This document shows positions 1 through 9,415 of a DNA stretch of 45,769 nt, piece by piece; position 1 is the stretch's first letter, and every line of letters begins with the position of its first letter. The DNA lies in contig JADGBW010000012.1 in NCBI GenBank assembly GCA_015231305.1, forward strand, positions 1-45,769. Reading direction: 5' to 3'. Below the pieces are notes generated by a model. The model did no database searches. It was given only the letters and a program-made list of their open reading frames with translations, and had not been told where the DNA came from. Made by a program: the position numbers and the translations under genes. Origin of the DNA: Magnetococcales bacterium. GTDB lineage: Bacteria > Pseudomonadota > Magnetococcia > Magnetococcales > JADFYX01.

Positions 1-122
1 CGTAAGATATTGGTTTATCTGGTGTATTTGGGGAAATCGCAGTCACCTTGTTGGTAATAAGATTTGTCCTAAATATGCCAGGTTAATCAATGACTTGCGT
101 AAGGTGCGTGGCGACAACTGCC
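1..122 (+). repeat. Palindromic dispersed repeat, copy 1 (left end outside window)
   Basis: This stretch closely matches the reverse complement of 23784-23905. Most of the line from CGTAAGATATTGGTTTAT onward is shared, with scattered substitutions. Bases 1-99 are themselves an imperfect palindrome: cgtaagatattgg pairs with the reverse complement of the cttgcg end, around a centre AAATCGCAGTCACC/GGTAATAAGATTT. The right end carries CAACTGCC, the terminal inverted repeat seen in the other copies, and the GTTAAAC that follows it is also conserved. No ORF lies inside. It looks like a non-autonomous, MITE-like or REP-like element. Confidence 0.75.
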
Positions 123-146
123 GGATCTAAGTTAAACCTAATAAAT

Positions 147-285
147 TGCAATTGTCACCACCCGTCGGCGCAAGATATTGATTAACCAAGCATATCAATG
201 GAAACTATGACCACCAACAAGGTGACTACAATTTGCAATGATACACCTGATAAAATAATATTTTATGCCATACATGCACTGCAAA
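147..285 (-). repeat. Palindromic dispersed repeat, copy 3 (diverged)
   Basis: This is a more diverged copy of the same repeat, lying in the opposite orientation to copy 1 and only about 24 bases from it. It aligns base by base with 23785-23925 through GCAATTGTCACCAC, CAAG-TATTGATT, ACCAACAAGGTGA and TATGCCATACATGC. Copies 1 and 3 are therefore back to back, which makes bases 1-290 one large inverted structure upstream of the first gene. Confidence 0.6.
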
Positions 286-345
286 ATACCTAATTTCGTT
301 TAAAACGTGTAGAAGAGCAAACTGTAGAAGGGATATTTAAAAGCA

Positions 346-1254
346 GTGTTAAATATAAGACACTATAGAGAAAAAACTGCAAAACAATTTTTTCTTTTGG
401 CTCTAATGTGGCTATTTTTGTTACCTACACAGGCTAATGCGCAAAAAGCTACAATGGAGTGGCTAATATTTGATTTTGCCCCTATTTATATTGTCGCAGG
501 CCAAGGCAAAAATAGTGGGTTTGTTGATGGTATGGAAAATTATGTTAAGGAACGCTTACCGCAATACCGTCACAAACGAACCATTAGCAATATAAAACGC
601 CTTCTAGCAATTTTAAAAAACAGACGCCAAGCTTGTGCTTCAGGATTACTCTGGTCGCCAGAACAGGCAGAATATATTGAGTATGCCATCCCCTCTATGT
701 TTGTTTTCCCGGCCCACTTTGTTATAAAGTCTGAGAGGCTTAAATCATTTAAACCTTTAATGAATAAAGCAGGAGAGCTCTCCTTAAAAAAAATGCTTAA
801 GGAGTCTAAACTTGTTTTAGGCTATGCCAAACAGAGGTATTACTCCACTGCATTAGCACCTATTATTAAAAAATATGCAAATGAAAACAATAGCTTTGCC
901 TCTCATCGCCAAGCAGTAACTAAACCTCTTTTAAATATGCTCTATAAAGGCCGTTTTGATTATACAATCGCCTTCTTAGAGGAGGTATCGTACTTAAGCG
1001 AGGAGTTAAACATACCTTCAGGTAGCTTTATAACCGTACCCATTGCTGAGTCTAACGATACACAGTTTAGCCTATTTGGATGCCCAAAAAGTGAATGGGG
1101 CCGTAAAAAAATTAGTGAGATAAACGCAATAATAAAAGATGCTCGTTATAATCCGGCATTCTACAACCATTATTTAAAGTGGTTAGATGAGCAATCTCGA
1201 AACAGATATAAAAAATTAATTGAAAAAGGCTTTGAAAACCACCCACTACGATAA
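346..1254 (+). CDS. Secreted periplasmic solute-binding-like protein (TIGR02285-like)
   Basis: The 302-aa protein has a Sec signal peptide: a basic N-terminus, then FFLLALMWLFLLPTQANA, with likely cleavage after ANA near residue 32. The mature part resembles the SBP_bac_3-like family of lone periplasmic proteins I recall as TIGR02285. Its features are an aromatic FDFAPIYI start, a VKERLPQYRH segment, a 'ACASGLLWSPEQAEYIEYAIP' type block near residue 100, and an FVIKSERL strand. It probably binds a small solute in the periplasm, but no transporter or kinase gene is attached, so its partner is unknown. The start is GTG with GAAGGGA about 13 bases upstream. It stands alone, convergent with the next gene. 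The family call is from memory of motifs; the ligand is unknown. Confidence 0.7.
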   Translation: MLNIRHYREKTAKQFFLLALMWLFLLPTQANAQKATMEWLIFDFAPIYIVAGQGKNSGFVDGMENYVKERLPQYRHKRTISNIKRLLAILKNRRQACASGLLWSPEQAEYIEYAIPSMFVFPAHFVIKSERLKSFKPLMNKAGELSLKKMLKESKLVLGYAKQRYYSTALAPIIKKYANENNSFASHRQAVTKPLLNMLYKGRFDYTIAFLEEVSYLSEELNIPSGSFITVPIAESNDTQFSLFGCPKSEWGRKKISEINAIIKDARYNPAFYNHYLKWLDEQSRNRYKKLIEKGFENHPLR

Positions 1255-1291
1255 TTTGTTTAAGTTTGAAATCTTTATGTATAAATGTCTA

Positions 1292-3478
1292 CTATCTGCT
1301 TTCACACCATTTTTTCCATAGTTTTATATATACTTTTTCAACCTCTTCCACGTATAGCTGAGAATTTCCAAGGACTGAATTATCAAAACGACTACGTAGC
1401 TCTCTGCGTAAGGTTTTTAGCATCGCTATGTCATTGGCAAACTTAACTGCCAGATCCGTATAATCTGCTTCAGATTTTGCCCGCCACTCGTCTAGCCCTA
1501 ATACATGTAAAAGAGATGCTCCTGTTGGACCCACGGATACATTTTCACAGCTTAAAAGTGGTACACCCATACGTAATGATTCCAGAGTTGTTGTACCACC
1601 ATTATGAGGGAAAGGGTCTAACATTATATCTATTTGAGAGTGTGCTTTTAAGTGGTCTTGACGTGATGTAGTGCCTATTAAAATAAGACGTTCAGAAGCT
1701 ATTCCCAGTTTTAAAAAGGTTGCCTTAATAATTTCTACAGCTTCTTTATTATCTAATTCTCTTGTTTTTAAAAACAGTTTTGCAGTTGGTATTTTATGTA
1801 ATATATCAGACCATAATTTATAAACATCGTTGTTGTATTTTAAAATGCGATTAAAACCACCAAACGTTATATATCCATTTTTACAGACTGGTGGTGGTGA
1901 TACCTCAGGTAATAAAGTGTCTGAGTGTAGGTGAATAAAACACGTAAGGTCAATAACCTCTTCACAATATTTATGCCTTAATGACAGGGGTAAAAATATG
2001 GGGTCAGCAATAAGATAGTCCATAGCAACCATACCAGTGCCTTTAGGATACCCCCATGCTGAAATTTGTATTGGAGCTGGCTTTCTGGCAAACACTAACA
2101 ATCTGTTGCCAACAGTATGCCCTGATAGATCAATTAAAATATCAATTTTATCTTTGTTTATCTGCTCAACCAAAGTTAAGTCATCCATTGCAACAGTTGA
2201 AACCCACTTTGTTGATTTTTCTTTAAACTTAAACGTGAGATCATCTTCTACCCTGTTTCCGGCATAACAATAAACCTGGAACTTATCAATATTATAACTA
2301 AGCAACATAGGCCCAAAAATATGGGCTGCTGAATGTTTCTTAAAATCAGCACCTACATAACCAATGCGTAGTTTTTTTATTGGGTCTGGTGGGTTGCTAT
2401 GTGTAGGCCAACACGCTTGCAAGGGTTTAGCATGTATTTCGGCCCATTTTTTTCGTTCTAAATGTGATAAATCTATTTTTACATCTGATATCATGTCGAT
2501 ACAAAAAATAAGACTATCATGTGTGTTTACAAAATCGGGCCTTATTGATAGTGCTTTTTTATATTGTGCTATGGCTTCTTTTATCTTTCCCAAGCTTTGC
2601 AATAAATCACCATAACCGCTATAAGCTTTTGCAAAATTTGGGTTAATTGCTATTGCTTTTTGGTAACATTCTTCTGCTTTATCAAGCTTATCTTGTTTAT
2701 AATATGCATTGCCCAAATTAAAATAAGCATCTGCATTATCTGGATTTAATGCTATTGATTTTTTATAACATTTAATAGCATCGTCTAACTTTCCCAGTTC
2801 TTTTAATGAATACCCAAGGTTATTACAGATATTTGCAGAATTAGGCTGAAGATTAAGAGCTTTTTTATAAATGCTAACAGCATCTTTTAAAGCTCCTTTT
2901 TTATGATGGGCAGCAGCAATATAGTTATAAGCTTCTATATATTCTGGGTTGATAGTTATAACGTTTTTAAAACTAATAATAGCTTCATCTAATTTATTTT
3001 GGGTAAAGAGAGTTATACCAAGATTATATTGGGCTATTTCACTATTAGGCTTAATTTTTATTGCTTTGTGGAAAGTAGCTACCGCCTTATCTAATTTTCC
3101 TTGTTCTTTTAAGGTTAGCCCTAAAACATTATGTGCTTCATAATAAGTTGGCTTCAGTGATATTGCTTTTGTTAAAGCTTTTAAAGCATCTTCTTGTCGC
3201 CCTAATTTGTGTAGTGAAATACCAATATTATAGTATAACCAAGCTTGAGAGTTATCTATTTGTTCGGCACGTAAAAAAAGGTCTACTGCTAAATCGTGAA
3301 GATCTTTATTTTGTGCAATAACACCTAGTAAATTTATAGCATTTAAATGATTAGGAGCAATTTTAATAATAGCGGTACACAGTTTATCAGCCTCTGTAAA
3401 ACGCAAGGCACTGAAATGGTCTAAAGCTTGGGCGTACGCTTCGTCAATTGTTAGATTTGCTGGATTATTTTCATTCAT
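1292..3478 (-). CDS. TPR protein with O-GlcNAc-transferase-like (GT41) domain
   Basis: The 728-aa protein starts with about nine tetratricopeptide repeats (residues ~15-320, recurring pattern A-YNLG--L---GKLDEAI--YKKAI-INP). A GT41/SPINDLY-type glycosyltransferase domain follows (~345-725). Visible GT41 motifs are GYVGADFKKHSAAH (with the His expected in the active site), DLSGHTVGNRLLVFARKPAP, ISAWGYPKGTGM, YITFGGFNR and PHNGGTTTLESLRMGVPLLS, the nucleotide-sugar site. By family, it transfers a sugar (typically GlcNAc) from a UDP donor to Ser/Thr of cytoplasmic proteins; the TPRs pick the target. There is no signal peptide. No flagellin, adhesin or other obvious substrate is adjacent, so the target is unknown. 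It is monocistronic and ends close to the convergent upstream gene. Confidence 0.88.
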   Translation of the reverse strand: MNENNPANLTIDEAYAQALDHFSALRFTEADKLCTAIIKIAPNHLNAINLLGVIAQNKDLHDLAVDLFLRAEQIDNSQAWLYYNIGISLHKLGRQEDALKALTKAISLKPTYYEAHNVLGLTLKEQGKLDKAVATFHKAIKIKPNSEIAQYNLGITLFTQNKLDEAIISFKNVITINPEYIEAYNYIAAAHHKKGALKDAVSIYKKALNLQPNSANICNNLGYSLKELGKLDDAIKCYKKSIALNPDNADAYFNLGNAYYKQDKLDKAEECYQKAIAINPNFAKAYSGYGDLLQSLGKIKEAIAQYKKALSIRPDFVNTHDSLIFCIDMISDVKIDLSHLERKKWAEIHAKPLQACWPTHSNPPDPIKKLRIGYVGADFKKHSAAHIFGPMLLSYNIDKFQVYCYAGNRVEDDLTFKFKEKSTKWVSTVAMDDLTLVEQINKDKIDILIDLSGHTVGNRLLVFARKPAPIQISAWGYPKGTGMVAMDYLIADPIFLPLSLRHKYCEEVIDLTCFIHLHSDTLLPEVSPPPVCKNGYITFGGFNRILKYNNDVYKLWSDILHKIPTAKLFLKTRELDNKEAVEIIKATFLKLGIASERLILIGTTSRQDHLKAHSQIDIMLDPFPHNGGTTTLESLRMGVPLLSCENVSVGPTGASLLHVLGLDEWRAKSEADYTDLAVKFANDIAMLKTLRRELRSRFDNSVLGNSQLYVEEVEKVYIKLWKKWCESR

Positions 3479-3558
3479 TTTTTAATTAACCAATGAATCT
3501 TATCCCCATTTTGTAAGTAAAAAGCCGTAAAATTTAGGGAACAATTTTCACTATTAGG

Positions 3559-3596
3559 CAAATTTTGCTTTCATTAAGTTAGCAAAATTGGTTTTT
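3559..3596 (+). terminator. Hairpin plus T-tract, possible rho-independent terminator
   Basis: CAAATTTTGCT (3559-3569) pairs with AGCAAAATTGG (3581-3591) with one mismatch and an 11-base loop. GTTTTTAA follows. The shape fits a weak intrinsic terminator reading rightward, but no gene on that strand lies immediately upstream, so it could end a small RNA or simply be AT-rich chance. Confidence 0.25.
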
Positions 3597-3737
3597 AATA
3601 AACAAATAATCTATATTAAACTCTCATTAATTCTAACTTATCGGTAAGTTAGGGTCGTTGGCACGAAACACGCAGTTAGTGAAAGTAAGAAAGCATGAAC
3701 ATAATGTTGAATACTTTTTTATTATTAGGAAAAAAAA

Positions 3738-3866
3738 ATGCGTGTATTAATAAAGATAGACGACAAACCTCTGTTTGCACAACGCAAAGTAATTAACCAT
3801 ACAACAAGAAAAGCAGTGCTGTTTCTGTTTGTTATATGGGTGGGTTTTTTTCTATTAGGAATATAG
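3738..3866 (+). CDS. Possible 42-aa small membrane protein
   Basis: This ORF is too short for the track. ATG is preceded by TTAGGAAAAAAAA, a usable Shine-Dalgarno about 9 bases away. The translation has a charged N-terminal half (KIDDK, QRK, TTRK) and then one hydrophobic helix, AVLFLFVIWVGFFLLGI, before TAG. A cationic flank before the helix would put the N-terminus inside by the positive-inside rule. No family is recognised. It could be chance, since AT-rich intergenic DNA often encodes hydrophobic runs. Confidence 0.35.
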   Translation: MRVLIKIDDKPLFAQRKVINHTTRKAVLFLFVIWVGFFLLGI

Positions 3867-3907
3867 AGGTTTGAGTTAAAAAAATATTAAGAGTGAAATT
3901 ATTTATG

Positions 3908-5407
3908 CTAGCTCGCCAAGTTAATGTTCATACTATCAGCCATTTTATGCACAAGCTCTAAAGCCTCTTCAAACTCGTACTGGCTGACCATCTCTTGCAC
4001 CTGCTTGACAACATCTTCCATATCGGTTCCTGAAACCTCAGAAAACAGTCTTGAAGCTAGGTTTTTTGAGTCAGGGTCATCATCAGAGAGCAAGGCTACA
4101 AGCTCCACAATAATTGGCTCTACCACTTTTACGTCCACCTGCCCCTTTTCATCTTCTGTCTCTTCTTGGGTCAAACTAGCAGGCTCAGCAACCATCTCTT
4201 GCATATCTTTAACTGAAGGCAGGTTGCCATCTTGATCTACCTTAAAAGGCACTTTTACCCTATATAGCCTATAGTTGTCTTTAAACTTAGCAGACATTTT
4301 ATCTACATCTGCTTGATTTAAAACAGTATCTTTAGAAATTACTCCACTATCTCCAGGCAGTTCAATATCTTCATCAAGCAACATTCCTGGAGTTAATTTT
4401 TTTTGCGACAAAGCGCAAGAAATCCACTCCATCTTACCCACAACTTCTCTTAATGCTTGCACTAGCATAGAGTCATGCTGTGCATCTTTTTCTATTTTAT
4501 TAAGAGCAACAGAAGAGCTATCACCCAAAAGCTTATGGTCAAAGTCTATTATTAGACGCAGTAACTGCATGCCAATGGTGTATGTATCTCTTTCTGTGAC
4601 TTTATCGGGGTAATCACCTTTTTTAGGTAGTGGGGCTAGTTGGTTTTCAATGATTGCTGAAACAGTCTCAAGCCGAGGAACCTGAGCCAGTGCACGACCA
4701 CCTATTTCTGCTTGATTTTTAAAAAGGTTTAAAAATTTAATAGAGACCCCCTGACCAGTAGAGTATCTGTTCATCTCTTCTGCTGACAGGGCCACTAGAC
4801 CAATTTGCGAAAGTGTAGCTGCCAAATTTAGCTGCCATTTATCTTCAACTATTTCAAGCTCATCAACCATGCCCTCCATAAAAGCTCTTAGGCGTGAAGC
4901 GCGGAAATATGCCGAAGGGTTGGCCCATGATAGAAGGCTGGAAATTACATACATTGACCCAACAAGGGTTTGATCCAACATTTCGAGATTTTCATCCAGC
5001 AATCTTTTTGCCTCTTGTTGGGCATCAGCAAGATCAAGCTGAGTTTGCACACGAACTTTAACAATTTCAGGGTTTATGGGTTTAGCTATATAATCAGCAG
5101 CTCCTATTGCAAACCCCTCTTTTTCGTCCCCTGTACCTGTTTTAGCAGTTACAAATATTATGGGTATCTCTTTGGTGTTATCATCGGCCTTAAGAGTTCG
5201 ACAAACTTCAAAACCGTCCATGTCCGGCATCATTACATCTAATAAAATAAGGTCTGGCCTCTGTTTGGACCTAGCAATTTTTAAGGCTCGCTCTCCATTT
5301 AAGGCCACTTTAATTTTATAGTTTTCACGCAGAATACCGCTTAACACATCGAGGTTTTCTGGTGCATCATCCACTAGTAAGATGAGTTTTTTTTCTGGCA
5401 GGCCCAT
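3908..5407 (-). CDS. Response regulator: receiver plus degenerate HD-like domain
   Basis: The 499-aa protein opens with a receiver (residues ~5-125): acidic pair LLVDDAPEN, phospho-acceptor D57 in DLILLDVMMPDMDG, TAK and the KPINP lysine loop are all present. A helical linker (~125-145) leads to a region resembling HD-GYP phosphodiesterase folds (~150-340), with an RLRAFMEGMVDEL helix and an AQVPRLETVSAIIENQ helix. The metal-binding HD is replaced by TLSQIGLVAL and no GYP is visible, so c-di-GMP hydrolysis is unlikely. An ELPGDSGVISKDTVL-like tail and an acidic ~70-aa C-terminal module (~425-499) follow. That module is shared with the neighbouring kinases. It is the last gene of the leftward signalling cluster and probably its output or adaptor, with no DNA-binding domain. 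Confidence 0.8.
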   Translation of the reverse strand: MGLPEKKLILLVDDAPENLDVLSGILRENYKIKVALNGERALKIARSKQRPDLILLDVMMPDMDGFEVCRTLKADDNTKEIPIIFVTAKTGTGDEKEGFAIGAADYIAKPINPEIVKVRVQTQLDLADAQQEAKRLLDENLEMLDQTLVGSMYVISSLLSWANPSAYFRASRLRAFMEGMVDELEIVEDKWQLNLAATLSQIGLVALSAEEMNRYSTGQGVSIKFLNLFKNQAEIGGRALAQVPRLETVSAIIENQLAPLPKKGDYPDKVTERDTYTIGMQLLRLIIDFDHKLLGDSSSVALNKIEKDAQHDSMLVQALREVVGKMEWISCALSQKKLTPGMLLDEDIELPGDSGVISKDTVLNQADVDKMSAKFKDNYRLYRVKVPFKVDQDGNLPSVKDMQEMVAEPASLTQEETEDEKGQVDVKVVEPIIVELVALLSDDDPDSKNLASRLFSEVSGTDMEDVVKQVQEMVSQYEFEEALELVHKMADSMNINLAS

Positions 5408-5514
5408 TTAAACACCCTGTATAGGTAAAATAAAAAGCTAAAGTTAGGTAACTATACTTTCACACTATGCTAACCGCAAAGATATTAATAATTGATCATA
5501 AAACAGCACCATAG

Positions 5515-8500
5515 TCAATAATTTGCATTGCTGTCTAACTCCTTATCTAACAGTTTTAGACACTGCAACGCCTCGTCAAAATCGTAACCATCTATGGCTT
5601 TCTCTATTCTGCGTAAAGTTACTTCAAAACTGCTTCCTGCTAATTTTTCTCTAATTATTTCTACAACTTCAGTGGCATCAACATCATCATCTTCTAAAAA
5701 CTCACGTAAACGCTCTATTTCAGGTTTTATTGTTGCAATATCAACTTTTATGGATTTAGCAGCAACTGGCACATCATCTTTATCCAGTGTATCTATTGCT
5801 GTGATGACTTTATCCAGATTTTCTTTAACAACTGGCAACAATTTTTTAATCAGTTCGTCTCTCTCCTGGATAGCCTTCTCTAGAGATGCTGCAACTGTTT
5901 GTAAATCTACTGCACCAATGTTACCAGCAACCCCTTTAAGAGTATGTGCTAAACGCTCTGATAACTCATTGTCACCACTGTCTATTGCAGACTCTATTTG
6001 CTCTGTTACTCCCTCTTGGTTATCACGGAATTTTTTAAGCAATTTGCGATAAGATTTTACATTTCCCCCAATACGGGCCAGCCCAACTTCAACATTTATT
6101 CCTGCAAGCATTGGTATTTGATCAACATTGCTGGATTTTTCAGGAGTTGTTGGTATTTTTACAGCAACAGGGTTAGCTGGTTTAATCCATTTAGCCATGG
6201 TGTTAAACATATCATACACGTTAATAGGCTTGCCGATATGGTCATTCATGCCAGCATCTGTGGCTTTTTCTAAGTCGCCAGACATCACATTGGCAGTCAT
6301 GGCTATTATTGGTAGATCTTTAAATTTATCTTGTTTACGTATTTCACGACAAGCAGAATAACCATCCATTACAGGCATCTGCACATCCATTAACACCCCA
6401 TCAAACTGCTCACCAGAATTTATAATATCAAGGGCAAGTTGCCCATTTAAGGCAGTTTTGGCGGTAATTCCACCATTTGCAAGCAGCTCTAAGGCTAGTT
6501 CCTGATTAATTTCATTATCTTCAACTAACAATATATAGGCTCCTCCTAAAGTTTGAATGGCTGCTACATTCTCCTTTGTGCCTCTGTCTATACCGTCATT
6601 ACGCACAATACCCCGGCCTAAAACTTCACCTATTGCATCTAACAGTGATGACGGTGTAACCGGTTTTGCCAAGATAGACTTAAGAACAACCCCGCTTTTT
6701 ACAGCAGACTTCATAGCATCCTCACGGCTAAAAGCCGTAACCATAATTACGGCTGGTGGCGCAATTTGAGTCTGCTTTTGTAGTTGCTGCATGCAGGTTA
6801 TACCGTCCATTTCTGGCATCTGCCAATCCATAAGCACAACATCAAAGGCTATTTCTTTAGCATTGGCTTCTGCAATCTCTTTTAGTGCCGAAATACCATC
6901 ATTAACCACAACCACTTCCATACCAAAGCTCAACGCCATGGTAGCAAGAATTTCACTTGCCGATGTGTTATCGTCAACAACCAAAACTCTAAGCCCACTA
7001 AGCTCTTCTCTATTTACGACCATTCTTGGTTTTGGCTTGTCCTGAACACCCAGTCGGGCGGTAAAGTTAAATGTGCTGCCAACACCTGCTTTGCTATCAA
7101 TCCAAATTTCACCATCCATCATCTCGGTTAACCGCTTTGAGATGGTAAGACCAAGGCCAGTACCGCCATATTTACGAGAGGTTGAACTATCGGCTTGGGA
7201 GAACGATTTAAAAAGCTTGCCCTGCTGTTCAGTTGTCATACCAATACCGGTATCACTTACAGCAAAGTGGATAAGTGCTGCTCCATCGAACTCCTCTTTT
7301 ACCTTTATGGTAACAATAATTTCACCACTATGGGTAAACTTAACTGCATTATTGCCAAGGTTAACTAAAATTTGACCAAGGCGTAGGGGGTCACCAATTA
7401 GGGCTGTGGGTAGGTCAGGGTCTGTAGCAAAGAGAAACTCAAGACCTTTCTCTTCTGCTTTTAGGCCAACTAGGTTTGAGAGATTATCTAAAACATCTTC
7501 TATGCGAAAATCCACCACCTCCATATCCAGCTTGCCAGCCTCTATTTTAGAAAAGTCTAGGATATCATTGATAATACCCAATAAGGCTTCAGCGGAACGG
7601 TTTACTTTACCAATATAGTTACGCTGTTTTTTGTCTAGCTGGGTTTGTAGAGCCAAATAAGACATACCGATAATGGCGTTCATGGGTGTTCTTATTTCGT
7701 GGGACATGTTGGCTAAAAAGTCAGATTTTGCTACAGATGCCTCTTCAGCCTTTAACTTCTCTTCATCCAGGTCTTCCATCATATTAAGCATTGCCAACTG
7801 TGCATCATCTAATTCGGCAAGCTGATTGCGCATACTATCTTCTAGCTCTTTTTGTTTGGTTAAATCTAAAATTGCACCCACCAAAGTTGGCAGTTCTTCT
7901 CCATCCGCAAATTTTACAATGCCCTGTTCATGGACAAAACGAATTTCACCTTTGTTATCAAACAGCCGATAGTCAACTGTATAACTTGTACACTTTACTA
8001 CAGCATTGCTAATAGTCTCTTTTACCAACGAAGTATCTTCAGGGTGGATTAAGCTAAAAAATGTTCTTACTTGGTTGTTGATAAAATCAGAAGGGGCATA
8101 TCCACTTAAAGCTTCAATTTCATCACTTATAAAAATCATGGTCCAATCACTATCAAAGTGACATTCATATATAGTGGCTGGTACGGTCTCAACCAAATTT
8201 CTAAAATGTTCTTCTCTTGCAACAACCTGTGCCTCAACATGTTTTCGTTGGGTTATGTCACTCACAGAACCACTGGTACGCAACGCCCTACCCTTGTTAT
8301 CTCGCAGTGATTTAGCCCGTGATTGAAACCAACGATACTCCCCCTGCTTTGTTTTCATGCGGTATTCAATGTCATATACCACATCTTTATCCAGGTGCTC
8401 TTTAAAAGCTTGTACAGCCCTATTTTTGTCATCAGGATGCAGAAGAGATTTCCACCTGCCCTTTTCATGTACCAACTCTCCCTCTTGATAACCTAACATT

Positions 8501-9384
8501 TCAGAAAAACGTGGGGAGAACCAATTTGTCTGCTTTAGGCAATCATACTCCCAAAAACCATCACCCGAGCCAGCCACAGCTAGCGCAAAACGTTCTTGAT
8601 TCTCTTCAGATTTTTTAGCTAGGATACTAAATGGGTCAGTCAGCAGATTTTTAACAATCGCCTGATAAATCATCCAAAAAGAGAGAAATTTAAAAAGATG
8701 ACCAACTACAAAAGGCAAGCCATGAAAATCTGTATAAAAAGTAAAACACAGCTCAGCTCCTATGGTTAGCAACATGGAGAAAATCATGTAATATAAAACT
8801 TTAGGAGCCAGCCACTCTCTATATTTTATATAGAGAAATATAGAAACAACAAGTATGGCTATAACCGTGTATTCAACACCTATTTTAAATGCCGTCAACC
8901 CTCCTGCATCAAGCATTACGGGCTGGGTTAGCTCAAAAGATGCCCATACCGTAACAGCGGTTACAACCGCGCCACCATAAAGCATTTTTTGTACATTAAG
9001 CTTACGCTTTAAAAACAGAAGCGCAGTTAAAATTAAAAGTGCCTGAAAAAAACGTGCGTAAATCCATAAATGGAGTGTTATCTCTGCATTGGTTATTTCA
9101 AAAAATGGGATACCTTTTACCGTAAAGGTATGAAATGTATCCAGTACAGCAATCCAAAAATATCCGATACCCAGGTATACTAAAAAATCGTTTTTGGCAA
9201 AATTTCTGGTATTCAATGCAATTACCAACATTAAAATACCCACCACAACAGAGAAAAGCTCCGCTAAAGTGTGAAAAAACAACACTCCATTTAGCCAGCG
9301 AATTATCCCCAAACTTACCACCAACAAAACTGGGAATAACAGACCCAGCATATTGATATCTCTATTTTTTAAATAATCATTCAT
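5515..9384 (-). CDS. MASE3-PAS-PAS hybrid histidine kinase with two receivers and HPt
   Basis: The 1289-aa protein starts with a seven- to eight-helix membrane domain (~10-250) resembling MASE3 (FHTLAELFSVVVG, YLGIGYFWIAVLDTFHT). Two PAS_3-type domains (~260-385 and ~395-515) follow, each ending in a D-T-type motif (SDITQRK, LDLTKQK). A coiled coil leads to HisKA with H-box [15 protein letters not shown] (His ~562), then an HATPase with DTGIGM and [13 protein letters not shown], receiver 1 (Asp ~852, VLMDWQMPEMDG), receiver 2 (Asp ~999, VLMDVQMPVMDG), HPt (AHTLKGVAGNIGA, His ~1146) and an acidic C-terminal module (~1215-1289). All phosphorelay residues look intact. The kinase half closely resembles that of the 2819-aa kinase, so they are recent paralogues with different sensors. 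The gene starts 31 bases after the MHYT-PAS gene, suggesting cotranscription. Confidence 0.92.
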   Translation of the reverse strand: MNDYLKNRDINMLGLLFPVLLVVSLGIIRWLNGVLFFHTLAELFSVVVGILMLVIALNTRNFAKNDFLVYLGIGYFWIAVLDTFHTFTVKGIPFFEITNAEITLHLWIYARFFQALLILTALLFLKRKLNVQKMLYGGAVVTAVTVWASFELTQPVMLDAGGLTAFKIGVEYTVIAILVVSIFLYIKYREWLAPKVLYYMIFSMLLTIGAELCFTFYTDFHGLPFVVGHLFKFLSFWMIYQAIVKNLLTDPFSILAKKSEENQERFALAVAGSGDGFWEYDCLKQTNWFSPRFSEMLGYQEGELVHEKGRWKSLLHPDDKNRAVQAFKEHLDKDVVYDIEYRMKTKQGEYRWFQSRAKSLRDNKGRALRTSGSVSDITQRKHVEAQVVAREEHFRNLVETVPATIYECHFDSDWTMIFISDEIEALSGYAPSDFINNQVRTFFSLIHPEDTSLVKETISNAVVKCTSYTVDYRLFDNKGEIRFVHEQGIVKFADGEELPTLVGAILDLTKQKELEDSMRNQLAELDDAQLAMLNMMEDLDEEKLKAEEASVAKSDFLANMSHEIRTPMNAIIGMSYLALQTQLDKKQRNYIGKVNRSAEALLGIINDILDFSKIEAGKLDMEVVDFRIEDVLDNLSNLVGLKAEEKGLEFLFATDPDLPTALIGDPLRLGQILVNLGNNAVKFTHSGEIIVTIKVKEEFDGAALIHFAVSDTGIGMTTEQQGKLFKSFSQADSSTSRKYGGTGLGLTISKRLTEMMDGEIWIDSKAGVGSTFNFTARLGVQDKPKPRMVVNREELSGLRVLVVDDNTSASEILATMALSFGMEVVVVNDGISALKEIAEANAKEIAFDVVLMDWQMPEMDGITCMQQLQKQTQIAPPAVIMVTAFSREDAMKSAVKSGVVLKSILAKPVTPSSLLDAIGEVLGRGIVRNDGIDRGTKENVAAIQTLGGAYILLVEDNEINQELALELLANGGITAKTALNGQLALDIINSGEQFDGVLMDVQMPVMDGYSACREIRKQDKFKDLPIIAMTANVMSGDLEKATDAGMNDHIGKPINVYDMFNTMAKWIKPANPVAVKIPTTPEKSSNVDQIPMLAGINVEVGLARIGGNVKSYRKLLKKFRDNQEGVTEQIESAIDSGDNELSERLAHTLKGVAGNIGAVDLQTVAASLEKAIQERDELIKKLLPVVKENLDKVITAIDTLDKDDVPVAAKSIKVDIATIKPEIERLREFLEDDDVDATEVVEIIREKLAGSSFEVTLRRIEKAIDGYDFDEALQCLKLLDKELDSNANY

Positions 9385-9415
9385 GAAATAACCACTTTGA
9401 AGCTATAAGAGTAAG

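Larger units (their letters stand above)
3479..3907. other. 429-bp intergenic region with hairpin and possible small ORF
   Basis: This gap lies between the OGT-like gene start and the end of the 499-aa response-regulator gene. It contains an AT-rich stem-loop at 3559-3591 followed by TTTTT, and a possible 42-codon ORF at 3738-3866. No other convincing structure was seen. Confidence 0.6.

Noticed and set aside
3630-3720. GC-richer patch with short complementary runs considered as a riboswitch
   Set aside because: It does not match the c-di-GMP (GEMM) or any other consensus I could recall, and the downstream gene is uncertain.
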